Assembly (NCBI GenBank): GCA_020809705.1
Contig: CP085832.1
Coordinates: forward strand, 1,240,001 to 1,304,000
Reading direction: 5' to 3'
DNA length: 64,000 nt
DNA from: Calonectria ilicicola
Lineage: Eukaryota > Ascomycota > Sordariomycetes > Hypocreales > Nectriaceae
The position numbers were made by a program, and so were the translations under genes. The notes beneath the pieces were generated by a model. The model saw only the letters and a program-made list of their open reading frames with translations. It did not search any database and was not told the DNA's origin. This document shows positions 34,167 to 47,103 of the stretch, piece by piece (the stretch's first letter is position 1; each line of letters opens with the position of its first letter).

Positions 34167-35081
34167 GACTTGGAATTGACTGCACTGTCTTCCCGCAGCC
34201 AGGCTGAGAGCTATATATGAACTAATATATTCAGGTTCCAGCCAAATCTAGCGCATTCTCCAGACGACAGTACACACCCACTATTAGGCTGACAAGGGCT
34301 CAGCTGTCAAAATTTCGACACGCAGGGCGTACGCTGCTTATCATAAGACCGCCGCCCACCGCGCAGTGGCCTATGCTTTTTTTTTTCTCGTTTGAGCTAT
34401 GTGCAAACCAGGCCGTGTCGAGTTGAATGAGGGTGTCGACTCGATAGGAATGCTCTTGGTGGTAAAGTTGGCTTGAGTGTGTTTCAGCCTTTTTTTTTCT
34501 CCCAAGTTGGTCCGGTGCCCAAGTGGAGCCGGTTCCGGAGAATGACACCCAAAACCAAGGTGTATTCAGGTAAAAGTGCACATCAAGGTAGGGTTTACTT
34601 TTAAATGCTGGGGAAACGATTAGGAAGCCTTGAACAAGTTTGGTGGAGAATCACATTCTTATTTTGAGAAAAACTCGGTTTAACTCGACCACCAGCAATT
34701 TATTTTTACCAGCTCAATCAGTCAACAAACCATATGATCACTGTGAGATTGGACTAATTCACATGGAACAACAGGTCTCAAAAGCAAAAAAAGAACTTTT
34801 AAATAGAGAAACTAGGGGGTCGTTGAAGAATAGCCCTGTCTTGAATTCGTAAGATATACATAGAAAATCATGATGATGTACGCCTGTCGGCAGCATCCCT
34901 TTGCCCTTGAGAGCACTGGTCCTCTCTGACTCCATCAAAAACTCCACCTGGTATAATGTTTGACCCCCTGTATGATACATATAATACGGAGAAAGGAAGA
35001 ACAAAAGCTGCGGACGTTGCCTCTATGTTTATAGTGGCCACGTCTTGTCCATTATCACTGAACAATTATTTGTATGCGACA
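34167..35081. other. Intergenic region, nothing recognised
   Basis: 0.9 kb with homopolymeric T runs near 34379 and 34490. A TATATA-like word near 34213 may serve the DUF1308 gene. No gene was recognised. Confidence 0.4.
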
Positions 35082-38000
35082 TTACGCCGCCCACCACACC
35101 TTGACGAGCTCCTTGGGTCCGCCTGATGTTGCTGCTGATTCTCGCTGATCTCGGTCTCGATCCTCCTGTGATCCTTCTGATGTTTCCTCTTCCCTTCCTT
35201 CTTCTGTTGCTTCATCATCGGCCTCCTCACTATTTCGCGGTAGCGTGTCGCTGCCAACGGCGACTGATTTGCGTTGCACACTGTCGGAACCAATTGTTCC
35301 CGTGCCTCTGCGGACCACACCAAGACGTTCAATACTTCCGCTATTTCTCATCCGTTCCTCACTCAGCGATTTTATCGCTTTTAATCTATCTGCTGTCCTT
35401 TGCTGCCCTGGGTTGCGTGCCGAGGGTAGTCTGGTTAGGTTTGATGGTTCCCCAGGCCTTCGTTCCGAAGGTCTCCTTTGTGGGGGCTCTCCGAATGTTG
35501 ATGTTGGTACTGGTACTGGTGCAGCGGTTCGTTGGGATGGTTGCCTTCGGACAGATGCCCTTTGTGAGGCCTTCCTCTGCAAGTACTCGATCGGGACGGC
35601 TGGCGCCTCTGTCGTAGTATTGCGACGTGCTGGCACGTTGCTCACCCGCTTCGGAACCGCTGGCTTTACGTCTGTCTCCTTCAGCCAGCCATAAGTGGGA
35701 GCTGGTCTCTGAACGGATGATCGCACGTCCGTCACTCTTCCTTCCCATTTTTCAGGTCTTCCTGAATGTCTTATTGAGCGGAACTGCTTCTTTCTCTCCA
35801 CCGGTTTCATCTCCACCTCCTCCTGGATATCCAACTCGCCAGGAGCAATCGCTCGGATACCAAATGTTCCATTTCCAACCTTGACTTTACGTCCATCGCT
35901 CTTTGTTCGGATTCGCGACGTCGACCAGTCAAGCTCGAACTTGTCAGCCAACTGGCTCTCACGCAGCCTCTCCTTGATTTCTTTCCTCGTCTGCCACTGC
36001 GCTTCACGGGGCAGAATCTTCAACAGATTTCCGTCCACGAGGAGCGCCGCCACGGATGCAATATTTGTCGGCCGTCGGGGAAGTCTGTTCTTTCTTGTGA
36101 AAATCCATGAAAGAATATGAAGAGCCAGAGCGGCGCCGACCAGGCCCTGAAGAATTCGCGTAGCCACAACGCTCTGCTTCAAGCGAGTCTGTTCAGAAAT
36201 GAAATTGCCATTCACCAATGGCAACGCCCCCGAAACGGATGCGTCTGGATTGACACCGCTCACAATCTCTTGTCCATTCACACTGGGGAATTCTCCAGAT
36301 GAAGTGAGGTGACGACGACTCTTGAAGTTGAGAGACTGCGCTCGAATGATGCCATGCTGGGTCAAGATTGCAGACTGAACCTTGGCGGCATTTGCAGCTG
36401 AGGTACTCTCAAATACATCGTCAGAAACAGCATATTTTGAAGCGTTCAAAACTGCGAAAAAGGCATCCAAGAGCCCAGTGTGGGTAACATTGAAGAGCAA
36501 CGAGTAGTCGAGATCTGGAATCGCTACTGTTGTATCCTCTACACTCGACTCGCTTGGAACAGGGGGGTCTTCGGAATCAATACGCAAGCTACTTCCGTAC
36601 AGGTTTACGTTCGTATCCACAGCCTCGATCGTCTCATTGCAGGCCAAAGCACTGATGCTGCTAACTGACATCTTGTTGCTGTCGGCATTTGCCAAGCGAC
36701 CCCAGACGTATAGCCAGTCAGAGCATTGTGATGAAGAGTTCGTCTTTCCTTGGCCAAAGCCAAATGAAGCGCCGTTGTCCTTGGATCCATCTCGTTCGGC
36801 GGCAGCATTCTCTGTAGAAAAAATGGCGCTGCTACTACCACTTCTCCCGCAAACCTCACCCTTCAGGTCGATCTGCAGAGGGTCGACAATGTTGTCATCA
36901 GTGGTGTATGACAATGTCAAGTTTGCTGAGATCTCATTATCCAAGTACAGTCGACACGACATTTTAGGTCGGACGGCAGTCACAGTAACTGAAATGTTCG
37001 AGCTCTCGTCAAGCGACGTTTCGTCCTTGAGAGCCAAAGTCTGGAAATTAAGATCCTCAAAAGTAAACCGGGGATATGGTGCATCCCCAGCCAGGATCAT
37101 GGACGCCGCAAGAGTGTCGTTGGTGCAGTCAGTGCAGATGGGGTCATCTGAAGCGGACTTGAGACTATTCCCGAAATAGTCCTCGGTGCGAAGGAGGACG
37201 CTAGTGCTAGCATCAACTGGGACCGGCTCAAATAGCGCCGCCGAAGCAACGGTAAATAAGACGGCGATACATGCCCCGAGCATCGTTGAGATGACTGCAT
37301 AATCTTTAATTTTAATGGCCCTCCAAAAAGCAAGCGGCCTTGTTACATCGACCACGTTCAGACCGATTGTGTCTCGGAACTCGCCAATTTTTGTCAAACG
37401 AACAAAGGGAGCAAGGAATCTTGTCCACCACTCGACCTGGAGCAAGTATAGGGAGATCACCAGCAATAGCATTGCCGGTATGACGGTCCAAGCCATGTAG
37501 TCGTTATCATTCGTAAGAGTTCTGAGTCCATTGTGGCCCTGAGATGATCGCAGCGTGATCTCGAAGGCAATGATGACGCACGCGAGGACAATGGCGTACA
37601 GCAGACGAACAAGTCCGTGATAAAAGACAGGAGGACGCCAACGTGATCTCGCAGCTTTTCTCGACATGGCATTAATGGGCGGCTCTCTGCCACCAAAGAT
37701 GTGAAAGTATCCCTTATTAGGGTCCCCAATCTTTTCGTGGCCCTCTGCTCCGGTGGTGTATGTGGAACCAACCAGCCTCGTGCGGATGGCGTTTACGTCC
37801 GCAGTGCCCATACCTTGCAGGCACTCAACCAACGGGTGGCTGTGGGCGATGATAGCGGCCATGTCCACAAGGGCGCTGGGGTCTCTCGGTAAGAAACCCT
37901 GTTTTGGGGCCAAAAAGATGGCTGCGATAGTAAGTCCAAGGCACATGAGGAGGAACGTGAACATGACATGAACTGGGGCATCTCTCGCAAAAATGCGGCG

Positions 38001-39842
38001 CCGAATAGAACCTGCAATTGCAGTCGATTCAGTTGAGTCCGGTTCCATCATTGAATATCTCGCAATCAAGGCCGAGTACTGTTCAAAATAATCCTTGGAA
38101 AGTTGCTCCAGTGTCGAGCTGTCACTTAGTGTTGACAGTTTTGGTGGTGATCCGGATTCTCTTGCTCGCATGGCCAGGGCAGCATACACGGCTTCGTTGG
38201 CGGAGAAAATAGCCTCATCATCGTAAAATCCTTGCGCTGTCTGATAGGCACGGACGCCTGAGGTCTGGTTCGTCTTGTAAGAATCAAAGTGTGCTTGCGC
38301 AATATCCCAAGGCTTGACTCCGTCAAATGTGCTGTTTTTCCCGCCATGTAATACCGCCGATGTCAGGTTCGATGGGTCCTTTGCTATGTCAACGTCGGTG
38401 ATGGCATATGTTGGCGTGCACATGAAAGCTGCTGATTTCGAAAGCTTGGCGCTGACATCTGAGCTTGAGGATTTGCCTTCCGCCTTCTTGAGACTGTCGT
38501 AGTCAAAGTCGATGATTGCAGACAAAACCACGATGCGCTGATCGTCCGAGTTTGAAGATGAGTTGCAGCTGCCTTGGTCGAGCAAAATGAACATCCTGGG
38601 AAGTGATTGTTTGTCGGTGCTGTTGAATTTGGCGCTCGAAATAATCTGGCTGATATTGCATTTGCCTGATGATAGTGAAACATCGATCTCCACTGAACCG
38701 TTTGTGTATTGCGCCTCGTCCAATGTCAGCTTCGCCGTCTCGCAGTCCATACCACCCGCAAATCCTTCCACGGTCGCATTCAATCCAGTCAGTCCACTAT
38801 CGTTGCTGGAAAATGGTAAATAGGCGAGCCGTGGTGCAACTCCATTAGGAAAGCTCATGTTGTTCGCTTGTAGGCCGACCATAGCGTAGTACGGCAGGGA
38901 TCCCACGTTCTTCAGTCCATCATTGCTTTCGGAGAACTTGGCATCCAGTGTAATTTTCGCACTGCGTTCGGACACTGAAATTACCCCAGATGTAATCATG
39001 GCCGTGGAGAAAATGATGACGAGCTTGAGGACAAGGCCAACTGCAAATGCACAAGCAACCAGCCAATCCTTGTTTTTTGCAGCTCGAATCATAGCCAGGG
39101 GTGGGAATCTGGAAGCATAGTCAAGGAGCAAGGATTTATCAAGCTGCATAGGACCCCCAATCATACGCATCCACGGCGCCGCAGTGGCAGCTTGATGCTC
39201 GACTCGAGACCAAAACGCAGCAACAACGACGAATACAAGAACCACGCCATACTGCCAGAGAAAGCGGGAGGTTTCGTTGAAGTTGCGCAGCCCGTCGTTT
39301 TGGTTGGATATCGCCAGCGCAACCTCGAGACCAGCAAGCAGAGCGGCAAACACGACGGCAAATGCAATCAGGATCCTTCGATGGAGAAACAGCGGCCGCC
39401 AGGGGAGTGGGATCTGATTCTGCTGTTCCGCCTCGGACTCGCCTGTGGGGTGTGTCGCAGACACTGGCGATGTGGGGGAGGACGTGATGCTCCCGAGAAA
39501 GGGCCATCGCATTCGATTGGGCGCACGAGGCGAGTATGTTCCCTCGGATTGCACCGCTGAACGAGCCAGGCGCTCAGAGTCGAAAAACGAGGCAACATGG
39601 CTGAGCCTCCCAGCACCGTTGCTGCCAAGATATAGGGAGCTGAGACGGTCCCTCCACGAGTCTCGTCGAGGAAGGTCGGAGAACCTCGCGCTGGGGGCCG
39701 ATCTGGAACCGGAATTTTCGTCTATTGAAGGCGGCTCGACCAGGACTCCGTGCGTCTCGTGAAGTTGTCGGTGGTAGGAATCGACGGGCCTCTTGATCCC
39801 GGGACGCGGGATGTGCGCAGTTCTCCCCGCGGCCGGGTCCAT
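35082..39842 (-). CDS. DUF3433 integral membrane protein, large intronless
   Basis: One uninterrupted exon encodes 1586 residues starting at the ATG at 39842. The protein has two copies of the DUF3433 module: one begins near the N-terminus (WRPLFLHRRILIAFAVVFAA, with partner FLWQYGVVLVFVVVAAFW) and one in the middle (WRPPVFYHGLVRLLYAIVLA, with WTVIPAMLLLVISLYLLQVE). About eight strongly hydrophobic segments separate long loops rich in Ser, Asn and NxS/T sequons, which suggests large extracytoplasmic loops. The last 300 residues form a basic, Arg/Pro/Ser-rich, probably disordered cytoplasmic tail (RRPSERRPGEPSN). The function of the family is unknown; the tail could be a phosphorylation target (inference). 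A relative lies at 60.1-63.95 kb. Confidence 0.88.
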   Translation of the reverse strand: MDPAAGRTAHIPRPGIKRPVDSYHRQLHETHGVLVEPPSIDENSGSRSAPSARFSDLPRRDSWRDRLSSLYLGSNGAGRLSHVASFFDSERLARSAVQSEGTYSPRAPNRMRWPFLGSITSSPTSPVSATHPTGESEAEQQNQIPLPWRPLFLHRRILIAFAVVFAALLAGLEVALAISNQNDGLRNFNETSRFLWQYGVVLVFVVVAAFWSRVEHQAATAAPWMRMIGGPMQLDKSLLLDYASRFPPLAMIRAAKNKDWLVACAFAVGLVLKLVIIFSTAMITSGVISVSERSAKITLDAKFSESNDGLKNVGSLPYYAMVGLQANNMSFPNGVAPRLAYLPFSSNDSGLTGLNATVEGFAGGMDCETAKLTLDEAQYTNGSVEIDVSLSSGKCNISQIISSAKFNSTDKQSLPRMFILLDQGSCNSSSNSDDQRIVVLSAIIDFDYDSLKKAEGKSSSSDVSAKLSKSAAFMCTPTYAITDVDIAKDPSNLTSAVLHGGKNSTFDGVKPWDIAQAHFDSYKTNQTSGVRAYQTAQGFYDDEAIFSANEAVYAALAMRARESGSPPKLSTLSDSSTLEQLSKDYFEQYSALIARYSMMEPDSTESTAIAGSIRRRIFARDAPVHVMFTFLLMCLGLTIAAIFLAPKQGFLPRDPSALVDMAAIIAHSHPLVECLQGMGTADVNAIRTRLVGSTYTTGAEGHEKIGDPNKGYFHIFGGREPPINAMSRKAARSRWRPPVFYHGLVRLLYAIVLACVIIAFEITLRSSQGHNGLRTLTNDNDYMAWTVIPAMLLLVISLYLLQVEWWTRFLAPFVRLTKIGEFRDTIGLNVVDVTRPLAFWRAIKIKDYAVISTMLGACIAVLFTVASAALFEPVPVDASTSVLLRTEDYFGNSLKSASDDPICTDCTNDTLAASMILAGDAPYPRFTFEDLNFQTLALKDETSLDESSNISVTVTAVRPKMSCRLYLDNEISANLTLSYTTDDNIVDPLQIDLKGEVCGRSGSSSAIFSTENAAAERDGSKDNGASFGFGQGKTNSSSQCSDWLYVWGRLANADSNKMSVSSISALACNETIEAVDTNVNLYGSSLRIDSEDPPVPSESSVEDTTVAIPDLDYSLLFNVTHTGLLDAFFAVLNASKYAVSDDVFESTSAANAAKVQSAILTQHGIIRAQSLNFKSRRHLTSSGEFPSVNGQEIVSGVNPDASVSGALPLVNGNFISEQTRLKQSVVATRILQGLVGAALALHILSWIFTRKNRLPRRPTNIASVAALLVDGNLLKILPREAQWQTRKEIKERLRESQLADKFELDWSTSRIRTKSDGRKVKVGNGTFGIRAIAPGELDIQEEVEMKPVERKKQFRSIRHSGRPEKWEGRVTDVRSSVQRPAPTYGWLKETDVKPAVPKRVSNVPARRNTTTEAPAVPIEYLQRKASQRASVRRQPSQRTAAPVPVPTSTFGEPPQRRPSERRPGEPSNLTRLPSARNPGQQRTADRLKAIKSLSEERMRNSGSIERLGVVRRGTGTIGSDSVQRKSVAVGSDTLPRNSEEADDEATEEGREEETSEGSQEDRDRDQRESAATSGGPKELVKVWWAA

Positions 39843-40082
39843 GACCGCGGAGAGGGGAGAGGGAGGGAAGAATTATAGATTTCGGTTTAGGTCAAAAGTA
39901 TCGTCGGTACCGACTCGTCGATTCGATATGTGCACCCGTATCATCATGGTCGAATGTCGTTTTTGGAAGCGTGGATTTAGGTTTACAGCTCCATGACGTT
40001 ATCTTGGTGTTCTTGTCTTCGATCTACTTGACTCTATTGTGCGGGATCGGATGTGTTAAAAATGGCAACAAGATCGATCGTA

Positions 40083-40130
40083 TTCTTCTTATTCTTCTTC
40101 TTCTTCTTTTTCTTTCTTTCCTCTTTTGCT
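40083..40130 (+). repeat. Pyrimidine-rich TTC/CTT tract
   Basis: A run of TTC/CTT units with few interruptions, polypurine on the opposite strand. It lies 240 bp upstream of the DUF3433 start on the other strand. Confidence 0.7.
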
Positions 40131-42595
40131 TTTGCGTCACTGGGAAACCAAGCAGGTTTCGGCTTCTACCAGGCTGTGCTAGAGCAGGGCTGACAAGATG
40201 AAACGAGCGATGATGAAATATGTCGTGTCAAACGAGTGAACTCAGCCAATACCAGGGCTGGGGAATAAGACCTCGAAAGAGTGACAAGAATGTAAAAAAC
40301 AAACCGAATTGGTGTCGACAACACGACGTCAAAGACAACGAGAAGGAGGAGAGAAGGTTGCAGAAGAGCGCGAGAACATGATGAAGTGAAGCCGCTTGCT
40401 GCTGCAATCCAGGTCTCCCATGCTCGCTCGGATCGCACAGCCCTCGCTGCATCCACCTTCGGGATTACACCCTCGCACCCTGTCGCGCGCCATGCACCCT
40501 GTGGATGATTGATTCCCAAGGTGCCCCGGGAGGCCGGAGCCAGGGTGGGTGCCATTCTGGGAGCCGCCTCTGGCTCTGGCTCTGGCGCTGTGAGCAGCAG
40601 GCAATTTGCCCGAAAAGAGCATTAGGCGCCGTCCATCACATTGAAACGTGTCGAGCTGGGGAAAGGGCCGACATGCAACGGCGCCGCATAAGGCTCTGTG
40701 ACAGCCAGGGCAGATGGACGGCAGGCATTGGCTCTGGCGTGTTGGTCCAGATGGCCCTAAGCGTTGGCAACAGCGTAGCCACACGGCCTGCAGCCATTTA
40801 GCCTCGTCCGCTGTCCAAAGCGCCCGGTGTAATGATTCCTTTTTCCCCCCCTCGGGTCCGCTCGGGCCCGTGTCAGAAGCCCTCACGTCTGGTCTGTTCT
40901 CGTTGGGATGAAACTCGAGCGGACGGTGGCGGCCGTTGTCGACGCGTCGCATATCCCAGTCGACGACGACAATGGCGGGAGTCCCCTTCTGGCACCCTAG
41001 TTCCTCCCAGGTGCGGATGAAGCCATGGCGAGAGCCTAGCATATCCCGGGTCTTCAACGGCCCCTCTAGGCCAGGACCGTCCAAGCTCGCCCGAGGGACC
41101 TAGCTGCTCCCCAGACCAGTTTTTATTAGAGGGGGGGCCAAGGTCTCAAGCTGAGAAGACAGCTGCCCTCAGCGAGGGAGGCCATTAATCAATCCAATGC
41201 GACCTCTGGGCGGCGGCAGCTGAGTGGTCGGTGCAGGGTCGTTCGTTTGATTGATGCCATGTCCTTTTGGCCGGGCGTTTCCTGTTGTTTCTTTTCCCAA
41301 GACGTTGGAATTTTAACCCTTCGTTTCTTTTTCTTCTCGTTTCATATCCCAAGTAACCTTTGAGGCATCGCTAGCCGATGCAGCCCAAGTGGGAACGCTG
41401 CCCATGTTGCGCATCCACATCCACATTGTGTACTAGCTAGCTAGTTAGCTAGACGACGAAGACGATGCAATGACGACAACCGCTAACTAATCACGGGAAC
41501 ATGGCGCCAGCTGGGAGGAATATAAGAGCGAAAAAGAAGATGAGAAAGTCAGCCACAATATTGACAGGTTAATCTACATCAGACGGCGATCTCTCCCATT
41601 CATGCACCTAACGTGCACGCTTAATTACAAGATGCAGCGCCTTGAGAGAGTTCCCGCCCACTGCCGTCCCGTGCACACCCTCCTTCCGCCGAAAGGCTGA
41701 AAAGCCGGGCCGCGGACGCAATTCGGACAGTCCGAGTGTTGAGATCCAGGAATCGCGCGGCTGATTGGACTGTTATCTCCCTTTATTTTCTTGTTTCTTT
41801 TGATGGCGTGCATCCGCTTCTTGTTTTGTTCCAAATTGCTTTCTCATCCCCAGCTGTCTGTCAATTTGGATCGTCAATCCCAAGCTGGAAATGCCCAATG
41901 GATGGATGGATGCCACTCGGAATAAGCCAAGCGAGCGAGCAACGAGACAGGCATCGTTGGACCACAGACAGCCCAGGCCCCCTCCCATACATAGCATGGT
42001 AAAAAGCTCGACATGGATCGACAAAGGGACCTGCACCAGCATCTGTACCTTTCCCATCATCCATGTCAGCTCGGAGGAATTCCCCTTTCGTATAACCAGG
42101 CAACCCCGGCATCGCACCTCGTTTCCCCTCAAGTTCAACTGAAAGAAACTTCGCCGCATCGCCGTGTACCTCGTCCCACGCACCCGGGAGACAGCTTGAT
42201 TGGCCTTGACTGGTCTCGGTTGGTCTTGATTAGCCTACCCACAAATGAAAGCGCCCCCCAAAAACCCACGATGAAAATCATCCCAGATCCCTCTCGATTC
42301 CGATCTTGGCTCCTTTTACACTGGCCTTCTCATCTCGCTCCCCCCAACCGGCACTTCAATTGGTCGCCGCTGAGGTAAACAATATCTAAGAGCGCATGCT
42401 CATCACCAACCCGTTGCATCCTCATCTCCGTCTACTTCTACAGTGGTGTCCCCTGTCTATATCACCGGTGACCAACTGATACCACCGTTACACTCGACAC
42501 CTGGCCCTGGTCGCTCCGTTCAACCTGACTCAGTGGCCTGGGCCAGCTCATAATCAATGCAAGCAGGCGCCGTCGGGGCTTTTTTTAACCTGTGT

Positions 42596-42620
42596 GCTTT
42601 GCTTCGCTTTGCTTTGCTTC
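42596..42620 (+). repeat. GCTTY pentanucleotide microsatellite
   Basis: Five consecutive pentamers reading GCTTT or GCTTC. Confidence 0.85.
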
Positions 42621-45600
42621 GCTGCATGTCGTATCGTGCTGTGGTGTGCCCTGCGGTGTCGGCATGGAGCCGGTACGTCTCAGTTGTTGTCAAACATTCG
42701 ATGGAAGCCCAGCATGCATGAATACAGCTCACTCGCCCTCCATGCACCACTATATCGGAGGATCTGCCGGGCGCGAACCCCTCATTCGACCAAAAAAAGA
42801 AGCACCGATAAAGTGATGTGTGCGCATTGTCTATTTCTAACACGCGACGGCTTTAATAATTACCAAACAATCCAAGCCCGTGACCACGAAAGGAGATGAC
42901 AGCCTACAAGCAACAATCTGATCTGCAGTGACTTTTGATTGCGCCATTAAACAAACAAACACTCTCGGAAATTCTTCATCAAAGCGCACACAGGTCCATG
43001 TTACAGTACATAGTGGCTGTAATATTGGGAGCAACAGCAGCACGTAGCATTCATTTCCGCCCGCGAGACCCATATTCAGTAGCACCATGTTGGGTGACAG
43101 GACATCAGATGCTGTGCATCATCACCTACAGTCACACTCAATGGCCCTGATTCCCCGGCTATAAGTCTCAGACGGAGATATATTATATAATTCATCACAC
43201 ACAACCACCAATAGATTACTAAGGGACTAGCTTTCACGTAATTAGCAACACTATCCACATTGTTACACATTGGTCAGTCCCCTCGTCATCGGGAAGCGAG
43301 ACCCGAAGGTCCGGTGACATGCAATTTTGGGCCCTTTCAATATAATAACACAGCCTAGGGATAATCATTCTTCAATTGCACTGTACAAAAATACACTTTG
43401 GTAGTTAACATGCCTGCGACGACACTCATTTCGGATAGTGAAGGATATCTCTCCGCACGTACATCGCTCGCATTCTACTCAGTACATCCAAATTCCATCT
43501 ACCCCCAAAAACCCGTATTGATCAGTGTTTTAAGATCAAAAATTAGCTCATGTCCCTGATTGATCATCATTGCCTAAAATATCGTGAGAAGGCAATTGAT
43601 GATAAAATGATCACATCACAAATCCTCGCCCATCATATCACACCATCCCTGTCATGACCAACGTTGCAATCAATGAAATTATAAGTAAACCCATTATTCG
43701 CTTTTCTAAATCATTATTGAAACACAGTTCCATTTATTGTTACATGTATCTTCCCCAGCCCGTCCTCAGATTGTGCCATTGCGTAAGTGTGGTCGAGATG
43801 TTCTTCAAAAAAAGAAAAAAAGTGCAAATCAAAGTCTTGAACTCAACAATTTCAATTTCGTCAATTGCATGATTGTGTGGCTTCCACGAGTTCCATGTTC
43901 ATTGCAGCTATGTCATTAATTGCGTTGGTGTCAACTAATCGCATGCTTGACAAATAGAAATGCCGCCATCAATCAATTGAGGACAGACCATCTCCCGTAA
44001 TTCATTTTATAAATTCATTTCCTGTAAATCCCCGAACTTCCATTTTATTAGTGTTGATTCCTGGCTAAAAAAGAAGGTTTTGACTCCGGATGGCCCATTA
44101 TGGAAGCGCCTGGGGACATTAAATATCGCAACCACTATCTAACCAGAACGGTATCTTCACTAATGTAAAGTTTTGATATCTAGGTCATTTTCATTTGAGT
44201 TATTTCAATAAAACAATGGCCATTTTAATCAAGTTGACCAAGAAAAGTCTTCATGTCATACGTACAATCACGGCTCCCTTAATATTACTGCTCCATGCCG
44301 TGAATTAGCCCACTCACAGTCGTGCAGTGCACAATTCCAGTCAATCGCTTTTTAACTGGTATTTTCCTCTTCAATTTTGTGGATTGAAATTTCTCCCCCG
44401 GAGATGAAACAGCAAGTGGTCATTCTCGAGATCAACAGGTACGACTTACATCTGGCAGACTTAATATCTGACCTTCAGTATGATCACAACGAGTTAGATC
44501 CATTTTAATATACATTTTAAATGATTCTCACTTAATTTATTGGGTCTTTTGTTATAGTCGTGAGTGAATTAAATCCGGGATTTCCGTTGTTCAAAGCAAA
44601 TATGCACATCAGCCAGACAAGGTCCAAAATTCATTACAGAAACTCACAGGTATCTTCCGATAGATTCATCGTTCATCAATGAGTATATCGTATTCTATCT
44701 TGTAGAGTAGCCTAGACCCAGGTTCTCAAGTATTGTCCTTCTTCATAGGTTGGGGAGCGGTATATAGTAGTCACCGCATCATGCAAAAAATACCATGTGT
44801 TGGTTACTAAAATGCGAGTTCGTTTTTTTATTTATTTTTAAATCACGCCGTGTATTACTTACCAAAACGCTATTTGTGACGTGTATTAACACAACTCTAG
44901 CTATGTATGAGCAAACGCTACATTCAGAAATATTCCTGTAATACGAATGGAAAGGTGTAGGCTAGTTTCGGGGTCCAGTGGCTATACACGATGTAATATC
45001 CTCGGTTGTAGGGTAGGACGAATAACTTTATACTTCTATATATAGACAATACATTTCCATCAGAAATAACATCCAGAGGTATCATAGCAAGAGTACGTGT
45101 CTCCATATCTAATAAGTCGCATTATGTTTTTGAACCTGGCTGCAGTTGCATGAATCTTCAATTACCTGTACGAACTAACAATGACGAGAAGTTGCTTGGC
45201 ATCTTCTCCAATACGAACATGCCAACGTAAACTCTAACATTCGACTCCGAGACACCGGCTTCCCGACCACCCGAAAGCAAAAGCACAAACGTACCTTGCT
45301 TGTCGTATACTAGTACAAATCCTAGTCCAGCCTCCAGGTAAGCATTACGAATTCACATTGACATTGGACAATGCCAAGCCCATCCGGGGGCTTGGGTTAG
45401 GTTTCCCAATCCGATTTAGTTGAATTTCGGTTTCGGACCATTTAAACACCCTCCTTCGCCACCGCCAACTCCGGGAGCCTCGGGCCCGCAGGGAGAAAAG
45501 ACCTCGCGAAATTTTCTCCTCGCACACCCTACTTCTCTCTCTGCAGGCGGCCGAATGCACCCCCCGAAAGAAGAAAAGAAGAGAGAAAAAAACTAAGAAA

Positions 45601-47103
45601 GCCCACGGGACCGTGCCGCACACCGTCATCGCTCGCCGAGACTTTCTGGATGCAGGCCATCGCAACGTGTCCGTCTGTAGGGTAAGCTTGCGGGTCTTGG
45701 TCTCCTTGGTGTGCTTCTCCACGTGGTGACTGTCAGGCACAAGTTGCTAGCGGAAAAAAAAATAAGTCAGGGGTAATGAGATGTGATTGGACATGCAAGG
45801 GAAAATGTGAGTGGGCCCGGCGAGAGCGCTGCTTTAAGGCAAGGCACAAATGTGGTTTGTGCAATATGATCGTCGTTCGTTGTGAAATGAGCACAATTGA
45901 CAGCTGGCTAGTGCTTTCACAAGGTCTCTTGCTCGATGCACACCATTGAGAGGTTGGACTCGTTCAGGTCGAACTGTCTGAGGCGTGCTTGGACTCTGTT
46001 TCGGTCGAAACATATCAGACACATCTCAGGCAAGATCAAACAACTGAGCAAGTCGACTAACGTGTGGTTTGGGCAATCCCAAACATACACCTTGATTCAA
46101 ATCCACGGTCCTGCAATGTGCCAAGTTTTCCCCATCTCCATTCCGCTGTGGCATCACAATTCTCCATGTCTGACGGCTGTCGTCATCATCATGACAAAAA
46201 AGCTCGTCGTGCATATTCTAGCGCGAGCAGTCGATGCAAACTGGATTGTGCATTGTCCACATAAAAATCGCGCACAAACCCTTGTACATATACGAAAGCA
46301 GGCTTCTCTCTCTCCTCCACCCCCTACATAACCGTCTGCTCACCGAACTTGAAACAAGGCACACCTGCATTAGTCTCTTATGCCGTGGGCGCACTATCGC
46401 ATGCAGCTCAGCTGCCCCTGGTTCGTCCCGACACGTCCATCCCACAGGAACAAAGTCCCAAATAGGTAAAAGACGCAAAAAAGGCGACGACGCCTACATA
46501 TGAGAAAAACTTCTCGTTGGGCAAGACCAGGGGACAGACCGCTGGCACATGAGAAAAATTTCTGTTGGAGTGGGTGTGAGGAACTGTTTGCAGCGACCCC
46601 GCGCAAAGTGTTGAATTGCCAAGATCAGCACGAAATGGATTCGAAAAGGCCAAGCTCACCAACCCCCCCTGAGTTTGGATGATCACGATCATCATCTTGA
46701 AGATCTCACTGGGAGTAAAAAAGAATGCAAATTAGTACCCACAAGGCTGAAAGAAAGTCAAGATCTCAGTCGATGGTGGAAGATTCTAGGAAACTATTTT
46801 GGAAAATATCAATAGGAATGTATATTTTGCACGCTTCAAATAACAAAGGTCTGCGCGGTACTGGCTACATGCGATCGAGAATACAGGTAAAAATCATTTT
46901 TGAAAGCAATATATAACACAAGTAACTTATATATGTAGAATTGTTAAGACGATCCAAACCACCCAAGATGTCCCTTGGCTGCACATGTTAAATGAGCCGT
47001 CACCTTGTTACAATGCGTATTCGAGCACCCAACACCAGATATTGAAAATCAGACCCAATCTATACCGAAGCCTGTCATTCCGTAGTGACTAACGGATGAG
47101 CAC

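Larger units (their letters stand above)
39843..47103. other. 7.3-kb gene-sparse region
   Basis: No supported gene in 7.3 kb. The first 3 kb are GC-rich with several open but patternless frames on both strands (for example 40329-41084, which starts only at TTG). About 43150-45130 is clearly AT-richer and looks decayed. Simple repeats occur at 40083-40130 (TTC-type pyrimidine tract) and 42596-42620 (GCTTY). It may contain a long noncoding transcript, degenerate transposons or a large promoter for the secreted protein gene. I cannot tell which. Confidence 0.5.

Noticed and set aside
40329..41084. 251-codon ORF on the minus strand in the gene-sparse region
   Set aside because: It begins only at a TTG, has no domain-like pattern, and overlaps other open frames in GC-rich DNA.
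45345..45740. 131-codon ORF with a hydrophobic stretch
   Set aside because: It starts at GTG, is Arg/Ser-rich without a family pattern, and has no splice context.
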